Assembly (NCBI RefSeq): GCF_007655135.1
Contig: NC_045134.1
Coordinates: forward strand, 15,706,068 to 15,770,067
DNA: 64,000 nt
Reading direction: 5' to 3'
DNA from: Punica granatum
Taxonomy: Eukaryota > Streptophyta > Magnoliopsida > Myrtales > Lythraceae
The notes under the pieces: model-generated
Seen by the model: only the letters and a program-made list of their open reading frames with translations
Told to the model about the DNA's origin: nothing
Database searches by the model: none
Made by a program: the position numbers and the translations under genes
Part shown: positions 45,505 to 58,272 of the stretch, in pieces
Numbering within the stretch: position 1 is the stretch's first letter
Layout of the letters: every line of letters starts with the position of its first letter

Positions 45505-45506
45505 AC
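45505..45506 (-). promoter_or_regulatory. Candidate 5' splice site in the E 5' LTR
   Basis: Minus strand CCGAGGCTAG/GTAACATTCC, a close match to the plant donor consensus, conserved in the other LTRs at the same relative position. Confidence 0.4.
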
Positions 45507-46847
45507 CTAGCCTCGGAACACGAGGAAAGAGTCGGAGAAGTGGCAAAGGGAGTCGGGAGACTCGGTTGGAACGAACAGACCCGAACCGGTGCAGTCGGGT
45601 CGACTGGCAGACCCGACTGGCAGTCTGGCTTGTCGGGGCTGTACCGGTTGATCGGGATGGAATTTTCGCGCGGGGCCAGTTGCGTTGGATTCCCAAGAGA
45701 CTAAGGATCGCTCCTGTGGTGGTTTCGGGAGGAGAGCATCCGTAGATTTTCCGGAAATCAAAAACAAAGTCGGGTCAGTAAGAAAAGGACAGACCCAGTC
45801 GGGTCAAAACAGACTCGACTGGCACCCGATGAAGAAACGGCTCCACAGGAGGCTCCCGGTGGTCTTTTGATGCAAGGTCGGTGGCATTGGACTCCTAACT
45901 GAGTGAGGAGCACGTTGATGGGTGGCTCGTAGCGAGATTCAACCCGAGCTGACCTGTGCATCCCTGCAAAGTTCGGGTTAGAAAAGACGACCAGAGGAAA
46001 AGACCTGACCGGCACCCGATGAAGAAACGACTCTACGGGAGGCTCCCGGTGGTCTTTTGGTGCGAGATCGGTGGCATTGGACTCCTAACTGAGTGAGGAT
46101 CATACCTGCAGTGGTTTCATGAGGATTAGACATGTCTAGTTTCTTGAAAGATGCAAAGAAAACCGGTAAAAAAACTGGAAAAATCTGTGAAGGGAGAAAG
46201 GAGAGAAAAGGCGGTGGTGCACGGTTGAACGGCTCTCGGCACGTGACCACCTTGTCACGAGGAAGAGTGAGGGTTGTGAGGAACCCCTATGAAGTGATGG
46301 CACGACTCGCCATGGTCGTGGGAAGAAATGGCGTGCCAAGGATCCCGGGGTGGCCATGGAAACCCGTTTCTGCACTGTTTCTGCTACCTGCTGAAACGGT
46401 GTGTTGGAGGCTTCAAATGCTAAAACTAGGTTCGGAAATGGATTTAGAAGGTCGAAAACATGTGGGGTAAGAAGTTTGGTCAAGGCTCGAGCAAAGTTGG
46501 GGGGCGGGACTCGCCTAGGAACCGAGAAAGTACCTAGAGGCCCGATTCTGAAATGTTCTAGATCTGCATGCTGGGAGCTTCAAATGCTGAAACTAACACC
46601 GGAAATGGACTCGGGAGGTCGAATACATGTGGGATATGAAGTTTGGTCAAGTTTGGTTCGGGTTGGGTGGCGGTCGCTGGAAAACGGTTGAGTTTTCCGG
46701 CATTTTCGGCCTTGGACGGGCTGAGGGAGAGCTGGACGATTTTTGGAAAAATGCTGAAGTTTGGGAGGGCTTTGGAGGTTCTCCTAGAGTGAGAAAGCTA
46801 GAGAGATGATGGAAGTTGAGTTGTGATTAAGTTAATTATGCAATGGG

Positions 46848-46855
46848 CTTATAAA
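46848..46855 (-). promoter_or_regulatory. TATA box of the E 5' LTR
   Basis: TTTATAAG on the minus strand; the 3' LTR copy is at 32963-32970. It lies at the same relative position as TATAAAG in the A LTR. Confidence 0.5.
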
Positions 46856-48127
46856 GGAAGACTAAATGACAAGATTAAGTGGAGTTAAGTGCAATTAAGT
46901 GGTGCTTAGGGAATCCGAATTTTTGGAGGGAAGATTAGGGTGGGGAAGTTGTCATGTTGAGTGTAGGGGAAGTTAGGGGAAAGTGGATGGGAGGTGATGG
47001 ATGGGAGAAGGGAAGTGATTGGTGTAAGAAGATATTTTGAAAATGTGTGGTGGAGGCTCATTTGGCTTGTCTTTAGAGGAGAGCCATGGCTCGCGGCTCG
47101 GCTCGGCTCGGCTCGGCTCGGCTTGGCTAGCTCAAGGGTCCCACTTGATTAGGAAGAAAGCCGGAAAATGCTTGAGACCCGATTGAGCTTGCATCCGACC
47201 TCCGATGTCCAATTAATTTGAAGATTTGGAATGCTTGAACTACGAGGATTTGAATGAGCCCAATATCGCCATGCGTCGTGTGGACGAACGTTCGGGCGAC
47301 TCGACGCCTCGAGAGTCGGTTTTGCCTCGTTTGGACATTCGGAGTGGAGTTTAGTGCCCCTCGACCCCCGATTGACCTTTGTGCATCATTGCATTTGTTT
47401 TGGCGATCCTATTGCCCCGTGAGTGATTGTTGGCTCGTTGTCCTCGGTCGGGGACCGTTGGCCCGGGAAGACCTAGGGACTTTGACCGGGATTTTCTCAG
47501 TGTGCCTTGAATGCCTTGAGGTGCTCGGGGTTATTGTGAGGCGCTCAGAGATCGTTGTGGTCTCTGCTTTCCGTGGAAATTCCCGAAGGCTCGCCGGGAG
47601 ACGTTCATGACCACTGAGACGTACCTCGGGAGGCCGAGTCGGGTTCCGGAAGGTCATCTGAAGCTTGTTCCCCGACTTTGATGGTCCCTGGGTGCCTGTG
47701 GGCCCGTTTTGAGGGGCCGTTTGTTTGTCAGTGGAGCGAACCCCGGGAGCCCTGTCAGAAAAGGCGTCCGTGGGGGATCGGGTGTCCCGGCTTAAGCAGG
47801 ATGCCCCGAAAATGTGTCCGGACATCTCGTTGGTCACTTTGGCACTGAGGGGGATTTTTGAAGCCCCATATTGGGCACCTTTCGGTGCTTCGGTGACTCG
47901 GCGATGAATAGTGCCTCAGTGTCAGTTCCGCTGTCTCGGGGATTCCTTGTCCGTTCGTTCTTTTGACTGCTCTCTTCCACCCTTCTCGGTAGACCGTGCT
48001 CTTCTTCCCATTGCTTGTGACCCGTGCCCGCGTATTTGCCCCTGATTGTCGGGTGGTGAATAATGCCCCGGGCTTCGATAGGGAATCCTCGCGTGGTGAG
48101 CCGGCGGGCCAAAATGGGATGCTGACA

Positions 48128-48132
48128 GACAA
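48128..48132. other. Target-site duplication of element E, right copy (GACAA)
   Basis: GACAA follows the TGACA end of the E LTR and leads into CCTTCCGGAACTCGG, the continuation of the B LTR. Confidence 0.95.
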
Positions 48133-51100
48133 CCTTCCGGAACTCGGCTCGGTCTCCCGAAGTACGTTTCAGTGGTCACGAACGCCTCCCGGCGAGCCTT
48201 CAGGCATTTCCACGGAAAGCAGAGACCACAGCGATCTCTGAGCACCTCACAATAATCCCCAAGCACCTCAAGGCATTCAGGGCACACTGAGAAAATCCCG
48301 GTCAGAGTCCCTAGGTCTTCCCGGGCCAACGGTCCCCGACCGAGGACGACGAGCCAACGATCACCCACGGGGCAAAAGGATCGCCAAAACGAATGCAAGA
48401 ATGCACAAAGATCAATCGAGGGTCAAGGGACGCTGAACTCCACTCCGAACGTCCGAACAGGGCAAAACCGACTCCCGAGGTGCCGAGTCGCCCGAACGTT
48501 TGTCCACACGACGCATGGCGATATTAGGCTCATTCAAATCCTCGTCATTCAAGCATTCCAAATCCATAAATTAATTGGACATCGGAGATCGGATGCGCGC
48601 TCAATCAAGTCTCAAGCATTTTCCGGCTTTTCTCTCAATCGAATGGGACCCACAACTCAGCCAAGCCAAGCCACCAAGCCGCGGCTCAACCCCAAGCCAC
48701 GGCTCAAACCCTCAAGCCGCGGCTCAGCCGCAATAAGCCACGGCTTGCCCCTATGGCCGGCGGCTCAATCCCTCTCCTCTTCCCTCCACCACACAATTCA
48801 AATCTCTTACACACCCATCACCCATCCATCACCCCCCATCACTCTTACCCTTGCTTCCCCTACACTCAACATGACCATTTCCCTCCCCTAATCCACTTCA
48901 AAATTTCGGCAGCCCCCTAAGCATGCCCTAACCCCACTTAACTTTGTTCAATTGCATCATTAAGCTCTCCTTTACAAACCCTTTCACCATTAAGCCTAAT
49001 CACTTCCCCATTCTCCTTCTCTCTCAAGCCAATCTCTCTCCAAAAACCTCTCAAGCTCCAGCCCTCTCCCTCACTTTCGTTCAGCCCGTGCCAAGGCCGA
49101 AACCGGCTAAAATCGCCGGAAAACCACCTGGTATTCCGGTAACCACCCGACTCGACTTAAGCCAAAAATCATCAAACTTCCTAGCCTACATATTTCCCAC
49201 CCCCTAAGTCCATTTCCGGGCTTAGATTTTCGATTTGAGGCCTCCAACACCCCGTTCCAGCCGTGAGAACTTTCGGGTCCCGAGACTTCCCTAGCCGCGC
49301 ACACCGAGCAAGCCACGTGCCATTTCTTCCCACGACTTCGGCGAGTCGTGCCATCACGTTCAAAGGGTTCCTCACAACCCTCACTCTCCCCCGTGAAGAG
49401 GTGGTCACGGTCCGAGGGCCGATCAACCGTGCACAACCGCCATTCACCCGTTTCTCTCTAACCGGGTTTTCCTCATTTTTACCGAGTTTTCTCTCACATT
49501 TTCGGGTTTGTTCAGGCCTTGGCACGCTCAGGTCTGCCCATGGTCGTGTAGATCCGCCTCTTAGGAGTCCAACGAACCCGACCTTGCACCGTGCCGTGCC
49601 CGGAGCTCGCGTGCAGACCCATTTTTCCACGGACTGCCGCGGCTGCCCACATTCGGGTCACCCACCCGTAGCCCTCTATCCGAGTCTTGCGACTCCCACG
49701 GCTACTTCCCCGACGCTTTTCCTCGTACATCGGGGCTAGGTAATGCTCCTTTACGACTTAGTCAAGTTAGAATCTTTGCTCTTTACTTGTACGAAGTATT
49801 TATGCGTTTTAAAGGTATGGAATGCTTGAAAGTTTATGTTTTTCCTTCGGATCCATGTTTCCCATGCATTTTCATGCACACACGTCCATCATGTCTCGTT
49901 CATACATCCCTATGATGTTTGTGCCATGAGGAGAAAGGGCTAGAATCGCGGTAGAGGAGACACTCAAGCCACGGTTAGACCATGGGAGCCCACGGCATAT
50001 GCCCAAAGGAGGGGACCCGTGGGCTCTCTTGGTCGCTCCGAGGCTTGATCGGCCTCCTCTCCCCCGAAACTTGTCGGTTCCCGGGTTATTATCATTGTTC
50101 GTTGCATGAGATTTATTAGCATGGCGGGAATGAGCTTAGATCGGGATCGGAGAACCTCCCTTGACCCGTGTGAGCCATGAGGACTCACGGCCACCTTTAA
50201 AAAAAAAGTGGCCGAGAGTCCCCTTGGACCACACGGGTCCAATGTGGTTTCTCCCTTTCCGAAATAAGCCGGTTCCCACGTTTTTATGCTTTCCTAACGT
50301 ATGAGCCGACGCCGTCTCTGTCGTTCCCGTTTAAATACCCCGTTCGTGTGTGTTTGTGTGATTTCATGTGTCCATGATTGTGATAGTCTTGAGATGATTA
50401 GAACATGTATCATTAGCGTGTTTAATACGTCATGCATACAAGGAATGGCCCGAACCGAGGTGGTAGACCACCCGTGACCCAAGGCGGGTAAAGGGAACCT
50501 CTCGGCTTAGTCCCTCGGAAGATGGCCGAGTGTCCCTTGACCCCTCCCGGATCTAGGGTGGCCTTCTTCATCGTTTCATGTTCGTTCCTTGGAGTTGAGT
50601 GCACTTATGCTCGTGTTCTACCGCTAGCCATGCATCAATTTCACGACGGATAAATTGACCTCGGGCCGTTACCCATTAAACCCATGACACCTATAATATG
50701 AGATCACTACCATCGAATAATGTCACAAACGGGATGAACGGGACGTATTATTTGGATAATTAAATCATTTGGACTAAATAATTGGGTGAATCAATCCTCA
50801 ATTTGTAAACGCATCGATGATTTACGGAACGGTGAAAATGCCCTTTTCCATTAAAAATCTCACAATTTCAAAATACCGAGATACGTAACACGAGTGGAAT
50901 TGATGTCTAATGAGTACTCGCGTACCATGACTCGAGTCCGGGCCCGATTTGAGGCGGCTCGAGTCGAGATGCGCGAGTCCTCCTTAGACTCCTTCGTGTG
51001 ACGTGATCTCCAATTTGCATACAAACACCACAATTTTATTCCAAGGGCATAATTGTCATTCCGTGACTCACCGATACCCTAGGCGCTAGGGAGCCGGAAA

Positions 51101-52647
51101 CGCCTTGATCTATGGACTGAAAGGGGCAACCCATCCGGGTACGAGTCTCATTCGTATAGCCCATTCCGTCCATTTTCGGTGTTCCTATCTTCCTATCATA
51201 GATTCGGTGGGGAGCATTTTACTTCAATTACAAAACACGAACAACCGGATTAATCGTACATTTGACTTAATCGAACCCTAGACAATGGATAGGTGGGATA
51301 ATAGATCCCAATCTAGAGTCAAAACACGAGTTTGGCTAAATCGGTGAAACCGTAGTGACACTTAACTGAATAAGCGTCTTAAAGCGAACACACGCATGTA
51401 ATCGGCTTAGAACCCCATTCCAATCCGCCACTTATGCTTGCCTAGGATAGATACATTGCTTGCTAATCAACCCCGGCTAATAACTGATTAAATCACGTAC
51501 AGTCGGCCTAATACACAATTCGCTTGTATTCACCAATACTTATCAGTTGTTGTCAGTTGTTTTCTGTATTGTGTCAGTTATATCAGTTTTCTTCTATTTT
51601 ATTCTTGCTTTTGTTGATTTATTGCGGTTCGGGCCCGAACCCATAGGTTACGTGTTGCACGAGGTCCAACGCCTCTTAATTCATCGAGCGCGTGCAACCC
51701 GAGTGCGGAATGGGATCTAGCCTCGAGTCACCATCACACTCCAAATATGGCCTATGTGGAAGGCAATTTGGATTGAATGCGTGAAACGTGTTTAGATATC
51801 ACCCAGGAGCTCGATCGGTCCAACAGTTACAGTGGGAACTAATCGGTTCTCCCGCAAACCGTCGGTTCGATCGGACCCGACCCCCGGCTCTTTGAGCCCG
51901 CGTTGCCTTAATTTATTTATCGGTCATTCAAAACACACGGTGAGCCGAAGCGAAATATTGGCCCAATGCAAACCGATCGGGATCCATTTACTTATTCAGT
52001 TGCACTTTGTAATTATTTGAGAGAACATCGCGAGGATTTTATTTGTATATTCATCCACTTGTAAGGATCCCCGATCGGTGAACGAGAGGTCCGAGTGTCG
52101 AATCGGTCAAGTTGGTCTATTATCACCAAGAGATGAGCAAGCTCGAATACTCGCGGTCTCGGTTCCCGCAGGGAATCGGCCATCACGGTTCGATAAACTA
52201 TAACGCTAAGATAGCGAACCGATTCCTCAATGTACAAGCGTACTCACCTTTCGGATGTTCGGCCCAACTTGATCAGTTCATCGAATTTACGGTGTCAAAA
52301 CGGGCGAGTCGAGCGCAACTCTAAATCACGCGGTAAATAAACAAAAATGGCAAGCCTAGCAAGCTAGAGTACCGAAAGGGCGTGCGAGATATAGGCCCGC
52401 ACATAATAGAACCCCCGAATTTGGAATTTCCGGTTTCGTACGACCATTGCCTTAGCATTTAGATGTACCCCGTACCCCTAGACCCGGGTAACTTGCCGGC
52501 CCTCGACCTTCGGGTCGTAAAATGGCAAGTGGCGACTCCTTCTCACGTGCGTTCGTCGCGCATCCCCGGGAAGGTGGACACTCCCAAGCCGCGTTTGCTT
52601 AGGCGCGCGCATGCATGCCCCGACGAGATGAAATTCGGGTGCGCACA
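48133..52647 (+). mobile_element. 3' LTR of element B, second part
   Basis: Continues the LTR begun at 28650 and ends GGGTGCGCACA at 52647. It is collinear with 15941-20700 of the A LTR and carries the AGCC palindromes (about 48.68-48.72 kb), a decayed TATA region (about 48.97 kb) and a donor-like CTAG/GTAATG (GT at 49740-49741). It is followed by ATGGC, a possible target flank whose partner is outside the window. No genes. Confidence 0.9.
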
Positions 52648-52734
52648 ATGGCAAAATGTTTCGTTGCTTGCCAATTGATTGTGATGCCACTGAGTGCATG
52701 AAGTATTTGTATCATCTGAGAACGTGACTCAGTC

Positions 52735-53310
52735 TTATGGAAACCTAAAGATGGGACTCGGCCCTGTGAGAGATCTATCGATGGGACTCGGCCCTACAAA
52801 AGATCTAAGGGTGGGACTTGACCCTATGGAAGATCAAAGGAAGATCAAAGGTTGGGACTCGGCCCTGTGGGAGATCTAACGATAGGACTCGGCCCTACGG
52901 AAGATCAAAAGTTGGGACTCGGCCCTGAGGGAGATCTAACGATGGGACTCGGCCCTATGGAAGATCTAAGGTTGGGACTCGGCCCTGGGGGAGATCTAAC
53001 GATGGGACTCGGCCTTACGGAAGATCAAAGGTTGGGACTCGGCCCTGTGGAAGGTTGGGACTCGGCCCTGGGGGAGATCTAACGATGGGACTCGGCCCTA
53101 CGGAAGATCAAAGGTTGGGACTCGGCCTTGTGGGAGATCTAACGATGGGACTCGGCCCTACGGAAGATCAAAGGTTGGGACTCGGCCTTGGGGGAGATCT
53201 AACGATGAGACTCGGACCTACGAAAGATCAAAGGTTGGGACTCGGCCTTGTGGGAGATCTAACGATGGGACTCGGCCCTACGAAAGATCAAAGGTTGGAT
53301 TATTGTTCCA
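52735..53310 (-). repeat. Pre-PPT tandem array of C, 30-bp unit in 60-bp dimers
   Basis: On the plus strand AGATCTAACGATGGGACTCG alternates with a sister unit carrying AAAGGTTGGGACTCGG. In sense orientation the core GTAGGGCCGAGTCCCATC is the same as in the A array, but the spacers differ. Open frames over it are artefacts. Confidence 0.88.
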
Positions 53311-54534
53311 TTTGTCAAGATGCCTCGGTCACTTGTGATTGTCCCTATAGAACGGTAGTGTTGTAAGTATGTGGGGTGGATGCTACCCCGAGAGTGTTGA
53401 TTCGTTGGAGGCATGTGTTGTTGCTGCTAGGGCAATCGTGCCTTGCTGAAGGGTGGCTTTGCTGTTGAGCAACTGTGCTTTCGCTGGTGATACCCCTGCC
53501 GTGCAATGAGGGGTTTTGTTTTGTGGGATGTCGTGTGCTGAGGGACTCGAGCTCTGGGGTGAAGCGCCTACGTATTCTGAGTGGTCGAGAATCAGAGTCT
53601 GCCGTAGTTCTTGCCGTTTGCAGTACCTGTGATCCTAGCATTACTAGTAAATCATGTGAGAAATACTAACATGAGATAGGCACAAGTAAGCAGTAAAAAG
53701 AGCGTCATTGTGATGCACAGATCTTTAGTTTCGGGTCGCCTGAGCGACCTGTGAAGTATTCTTTTTGACAGTGCAAGTGGGTCCCGTTCTCGGAGACCTA
53801 AATACGAAGCCTCCAGGGGCTCCCGTTAGCCATGCATGGGCATATCGAGACTTCCTCGACGATGCCCTAGCAGCTCTATCAGTTGTTCAACGCGCCCGTC
53901 GGCTTTGGACCCTTGTCATCTGGATGCGTAGGGCGACTGCATTTGCAACCCTCTTGAGGATTTCTGTTCAGATTCGGCCTGACTCGGCCTGACCATTTCC
54001 AAAGCATTATAACTAGGCCCCGAAAAGGAATGTCTGGGATTTTAGCTTTGTGGTAGCCTATTGAAGGGTGGTTGTGACTCATTTGAAGTTATGCAAAGAT
54101 AAAGAGGAAAGAGAAAGCTTGGGAAGGACGTTGCCCCAAGCTAAAAGGATACACGGATTCACGCTTGTAGCGAGATGTACCCCCATTTTCCTTCGTCCAT
54201 CTGTTGTGTAGGCTAAACCGAACTGCTTGGACGGCGTATTCAGTTGCTCACTGTGCTTGAGGAAGGTTCCCTCTTGGACAATTGAATGGTATTGGAGAGC
54301 CGATCATGGATTGTGTTAGAATTGATAAACTGGCCACTTCCCTTGAGGATCCCTTGTCCACACGATGTGTGAGAGACTAGGGGGCAATTTTATCTATCTC
54401 TCGTTTTGCTCTCATTTTGCTATGGTCACCTACCTCGGGGCCGCACCTCTCAACCTAAAGGGGATAAACTCTCCTTTTGCTGCGACCGCCCACCTCGGGA
54501 TTTTCAGTTGTGCCTCTATTTTGCCCCAGCTTTT

Positions 54535-54570
54535 GCTTAGGCCGCCCCAAAAAGGGGTTGTCGACTTAGC
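54535..54570 (-). ncRNA. Conserved stem-loop (C, diverged)
   Basis: Sense strand has CTAAGTCG, then CCCC-TTTTT-GGGG, then CGGCCTAAG. The inner stem is kept while the outer stem is weaker than in A and E. Same position in the element. Confidence 0.4.
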
Positions 54571-56089
54571 AGGCTCAATTCTTTTATCTCTCGAGTTTGC
54601 AAGGGCGAAGGTTTCGATGGATTCAACCTCCGAGTGCATTGTTTCTGTCTCCGCTGAGGAGTTGTTTCTGCTGCTCCCCTTTTGTCGGGGTTTGTTGATT
54701 TCTCAGGATTGGTGACGCCGGAGTTTTAAATCTCGGCGGTGCCTTGTTTTGTTCATTGGCGGGTTTTTCCTGCGTCTTTTCTCTCTTTCTTCATTGGCGG
54801 GTTTTTCCCGCTTCTTTTCGCTCTGTTTTTTTTTTCTTGCAGCTGGGGTTTGTTTTGTGTCCCATGTCTTTGTTTGAAACTCCTCGACTTTGCATTGCCG
54901 AGGCCACTTTGGTGTGTTTCGTCTCATGGAGACTCAGTGTGTTGCTAGCCCTATTTTGTGAGGGCCGGCTTTCTTGAAAGTTTGACTCTTGTGCACTCGA
55001 AAGCTGAACTTCGTGTCATTTGCCCTTGTAAGGGTTACATGTGAATTTCCCCTGTTGTCTAGGAAAAGAAAATGTTAAATTGCCCCATGTGAAATAGGGA
55101 ACCAAGGTTGCCCCGGTGTGAATGTTGAACGGGGATGCCCTGGTCTTCATTTGTTGAAGTGGGCTGTGGTAGGTGCCTGGTGCGATGTCTCCAATCATCT
55201 CTTGTTGTCCTTTACAATGCGTGCCTTTCCGAGGGCACACGTTGTTGAAGTCGCTGGATGTTCAAGGAAGACGGTTGCATCAATGCTGAATGATTCGCTT
55301 GATTGTCCTCATCTTCAACTTCGTAGGGGGTACCTCATCGTCGGACACCTCCCTCATCAAAGTATAAAGAAAGGGTCCGAGACAAGTTCTCGGGGAAGCG
55401 TGACCTCGTGCATCGCTCTTCACCTGTGGTTAATGTGCCCTTGTGAAGGATGACAAAGAAGACAATGCATTAGGCAATTATGCGGGGGAATATATGGTAA
55501 GAAATATGGGGTGGTCCCATGGAAAAATCCATTTTTGTCCCGCGCGCGACCCATGGGGTGCTGCGTGAAGACGACATTTGTTTCCGGGAATCTGGTCATC
55601 ACCACTCTGGAGTGGTTAGACCGTGACTGAGGTCACACATAAGCATGTTTTCCCTAATTGCGAGTAGGCATGCACAGCCATCCTAGGGAAGGCTCGAGGA
55701 GCCGGGTCCTCTGAGGACAAGTGAGTCGAACAGGTCCAACAGAACTAATAGGGCGTCGCAAAGACTGTCCTAATGTCCTGTTTGAAGGATTTGTTCATGT
55801 CGGGAACCCATTTGTAGGAATAGATTTAAATTAAAGCAAAAGGGAGTTTGAAGAAGACTGCGCATGTTGTTCCAGTGCTTAGTCGGCGACGACGGCAGAG
55901 GACGGGTGAGATCCATTCTTTGATCGGAGGCATGACCGTGCTGGTATCTCCTACAATCGAGAGTTGGGTCATGCTCTATTTGTGGAGCTGTCACTTCTGG
56001 TCTTTGCAGTTGAAGGATTAGACTTGCTCCTCGGAGTATCGCTTGGATGAATTTGAATCCAAGTTGATTTTGGATTTCAGATGAGCCCG

Positions 56090-56935
56090 AAAGCAGTAAA
56101 TGCGAGGTGTCAAAACCTGAAAGCAGTAAATGCGGGGCTGGAGCCCAAAAGCAGTAAATGCTGGGCCGGGACCCGAAAGCAGTAAATGCAAGACCGAGGC
56201 CCGATGCGGGGCCGAAGCCCAAAATTGGGGTCGAAGCCCGATGAAGGGCCGAAGCCCAAAAGTAGGGCCGGAGCCCTATGCAAGGCCGAAACCCAAAAGT
56301 AAAAGCAGGGCCGGAGCCCGATGTTAGGTCGAAGCCCAATGCAGTAAATGCGGGGCCGGAGCCCTATGCTGGGCCAAAGCCCGATGTGGGGCCGAAGCCC
56401 AATGCAATAAATGCGGGGCCGGAGCCCGATGTGGGGCCGAAGCCCAAAAGTGGGGGCCGAAGCCCGATGGAGGGCCGAAGCCCAAAAGTGGGGCCGGAGC
56501 CAGATGCAGGGCCGAAACCCAAAAGTAAATGCAGGGCCTGAACCCGATGTTAGGCCGAAGCCCAATGCAGTAAATGCGGGGGCCGGAGCCCGATATGAGG
56601 CCGAAACCCAATGCAGTAAATGCCGGGCCGAAGCCCGATGCTGGGCTGGAGCCCGATGCGAGGCCGAAGCCCAATATAGTAAATGCGAGGCCGGAGCTTG
56701 ATGCTGGGCCGGAGCCCAATGCAGTAAATGCGGGGTCGGAGCCCGATGCTGGGCGGGAGCCCGAAGCTGGGCCGAAGCCCAATGCGGTAAATACGAGGCC
56801 GGAGCCCGATGCAGTAAATGCGGGGCCGGAGCCCGATACAGTAAATGCGGGGCCGGAGCCCAATGTTGGGCCAGAGCCCGATGTGGGGCCGAAGCCCAAT
56901 GCAGTAAATGCGGGGCCGGAGCCCGATGCAGTAAA
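56090..56935 (-). repeat. Array of 18-bp hairpin units in C (diverged)
   Basis: Same units as in A and E but with more substitutions: GGGCTTCGGCCC and GGGCTCCGGCCC still dominate on the minus strand, with GCATTTACTGC spacers. Confidence 0.85.
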
Positions 56936-57474
56936 TACATGCTCGATAGGAAAATGCAAGAGATGCAAAAGCAAAGGTCAATGCTGAGGAATAACGCAAG
57001 GAGCTGCAATGCGATGACACTGATTTGCTTGCGATCTTGCTCTGTGGAGCAAGGATGGGGACTTAGTGTTGAAATCCCAAGGAGCTGGATGGATGGGAGA
57101 TGTTTGTTGTCTCAATTGTGGTCGCTCAGTATTCAGGCTATCTTCTTGTTGAGAATTTCCTGCAATGGGAAAAGAAAACAATGAAGGAGCATGAACTGTT
57201 CAGGATTTCAATGCAAGAGTGTAGGGAAGCGAACTGGCCTGGTAGGCGTCGTGCGAACCCGCCGAGAGACATGTATTGATACTCTGAGCATGCGTGTATG
57301 AGTTGGTGTGAACATGCTTGGACATGTGTGAGGCACGCTTGATCATTGGTAGATGCGTGGGGTCACGCGGAGGGATGTGCGTCCGATCACGCGGTGACAC
57401 TCTCCGTTAGGAAGAAGTTAGAGTTGGTTAACTTCGCCTGGGAAGGTTGATCGACCCTCGGGCCATAGCTCGTC

Positions 57475-57780
57475 TTGCCGTGGAGGAAGGGTGAAGGCCG
57501 CAAGTGGCCTGCCCGCGAAAGTGGGCACGACTCGCCTGTCGTGCGGGGTGGGTGGCCGGGATGGACTCGGCTTCTAGTCATAGCACATTTCGCTATGGAG
57601 AAGTGAAAATCGCGGGTGGTCTGCCCGCTAAGGTTGGCACAACTCGCCTGTCGTGCGGGGTGGGTGGCCGGGATGGATGGCCTCTGGTAATAGCACGTCT
57701 CGCCACGAAGAGGTGAAGACCGCGGGTGGTCTACCCGCGAAGGTTGGCACAACTCACCTGTCGTGCGAGACATGGTAGTT
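57475..57780 (-). repeat. Three direct repeats of about 115 bp in C
   Basis: Three copies marked by TCGTGCGG or TCGTGCGA after ACTC(G/A)CCTG, each preceded by a CGTCTTGCCGTGGAGG-like start. A and E have a single related stretch (CTCGCCGTGGAGGAAGGGTG in E near 41.84 kb), so this is a local triplication. Confidence 0.75.
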
Positions 57781-58181
57781 GCTGTGTAAACATCGGATGG
57801 AAGCAATGTATGAGTTTTCAAAAGCTAATGTTGTTGCATTGATTTGATTCAAGTTCCTAGATTTACGAAGATGGTTCATTTGAAAAAGGGAACTTAAGCA
57901 ATAAACCAATGCAATGTCCTAGTTTGTTTGAAAACATGCATGCAATGCAGAAAAGTAAAGTATAACTGTATCTGTTACAATGTACATCGCTCTTTGTGAA
58001 AAACAGCAAAAGGTCCGCCTAAAGGGAAAACTACAGGCCGACTCAAAGACTCAACTTTTGGGTCTGTTGACGGCATGAAGGCAATTTTGGTCCAGCATGA
58101 CGGTCCCTGTTTATGCATGGTTTCAGTGTTCTACTGGGAAAACCACTAACTAGGGATGGGGGCTCCCGATTCAAAGGTATC

Positions 58182-58272
58182 AATTCTTTGAAATTGAGCG
58201 AGGATCTTTGGGGGCCGGTTCGGTGGCAGAGCCTACTCGATCCGTTCCCTTACTCGGAACCTCTGACTAACC
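58182..58272 (-). promoter_or_regulatory. Conserved leader block (copy in C)
   Basis: Same block as in D, A and E with a few substitutions (for example GAGTAGGCTC in place of GAGTCGGCTC). GTTCCGAGTAAGGGAAC is intact. Confidence 0.55.

Larger units (their letters stand above)
29124..48127 (-). mobile_element. Complete non-autonomous LTR retrotransposon E (19.0 kb)
   Basis: Two near-identical LTRs (29124-34224 and 43008-48127) flank an 8.8-kb internal region with a primer-binding site at its right end and a polypurine tract at its left end, so the element reads on the minus strand. The 5-bp target duplication is perfect. Between the LTRs I find no gag, protease, RT or integrase motif. The internal region is about one third tandem repeat. 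By eye the LTRs differ at roughly 30-40 sites plus one 23-bp and one 5-bp length change, so the insertion is young compared with its surroundings. It fits the LARD class: long LTRs, non-coding conserved interior, dependence on a coding relative. Confidence 0.92.
43008..48127 (-). mobile_element. 5' LTR of element E (5120 bp)
   Basis: Minus strand TGTCAGCATCCC at 48127 to GTGCGCACA at 43008. TATA-like TTTATAAG at 46855-46848 and donor-like CTAG/GTAACA at 45507/45506 on the minus strand. The (GCTCG)n run near 47.09 kb has five units against six in the 3' LTR. Confidence 0.93.

Noticed and set aside
29124..48127. Segmental duplication of a 5-kb block, or a collapsed assembly
   Set aside because: The two 5.1-kb copies have exact TG/CA ends, PBS and PPT next to them and a perfect 5-bp target duplication, which identifies them as LTRs.
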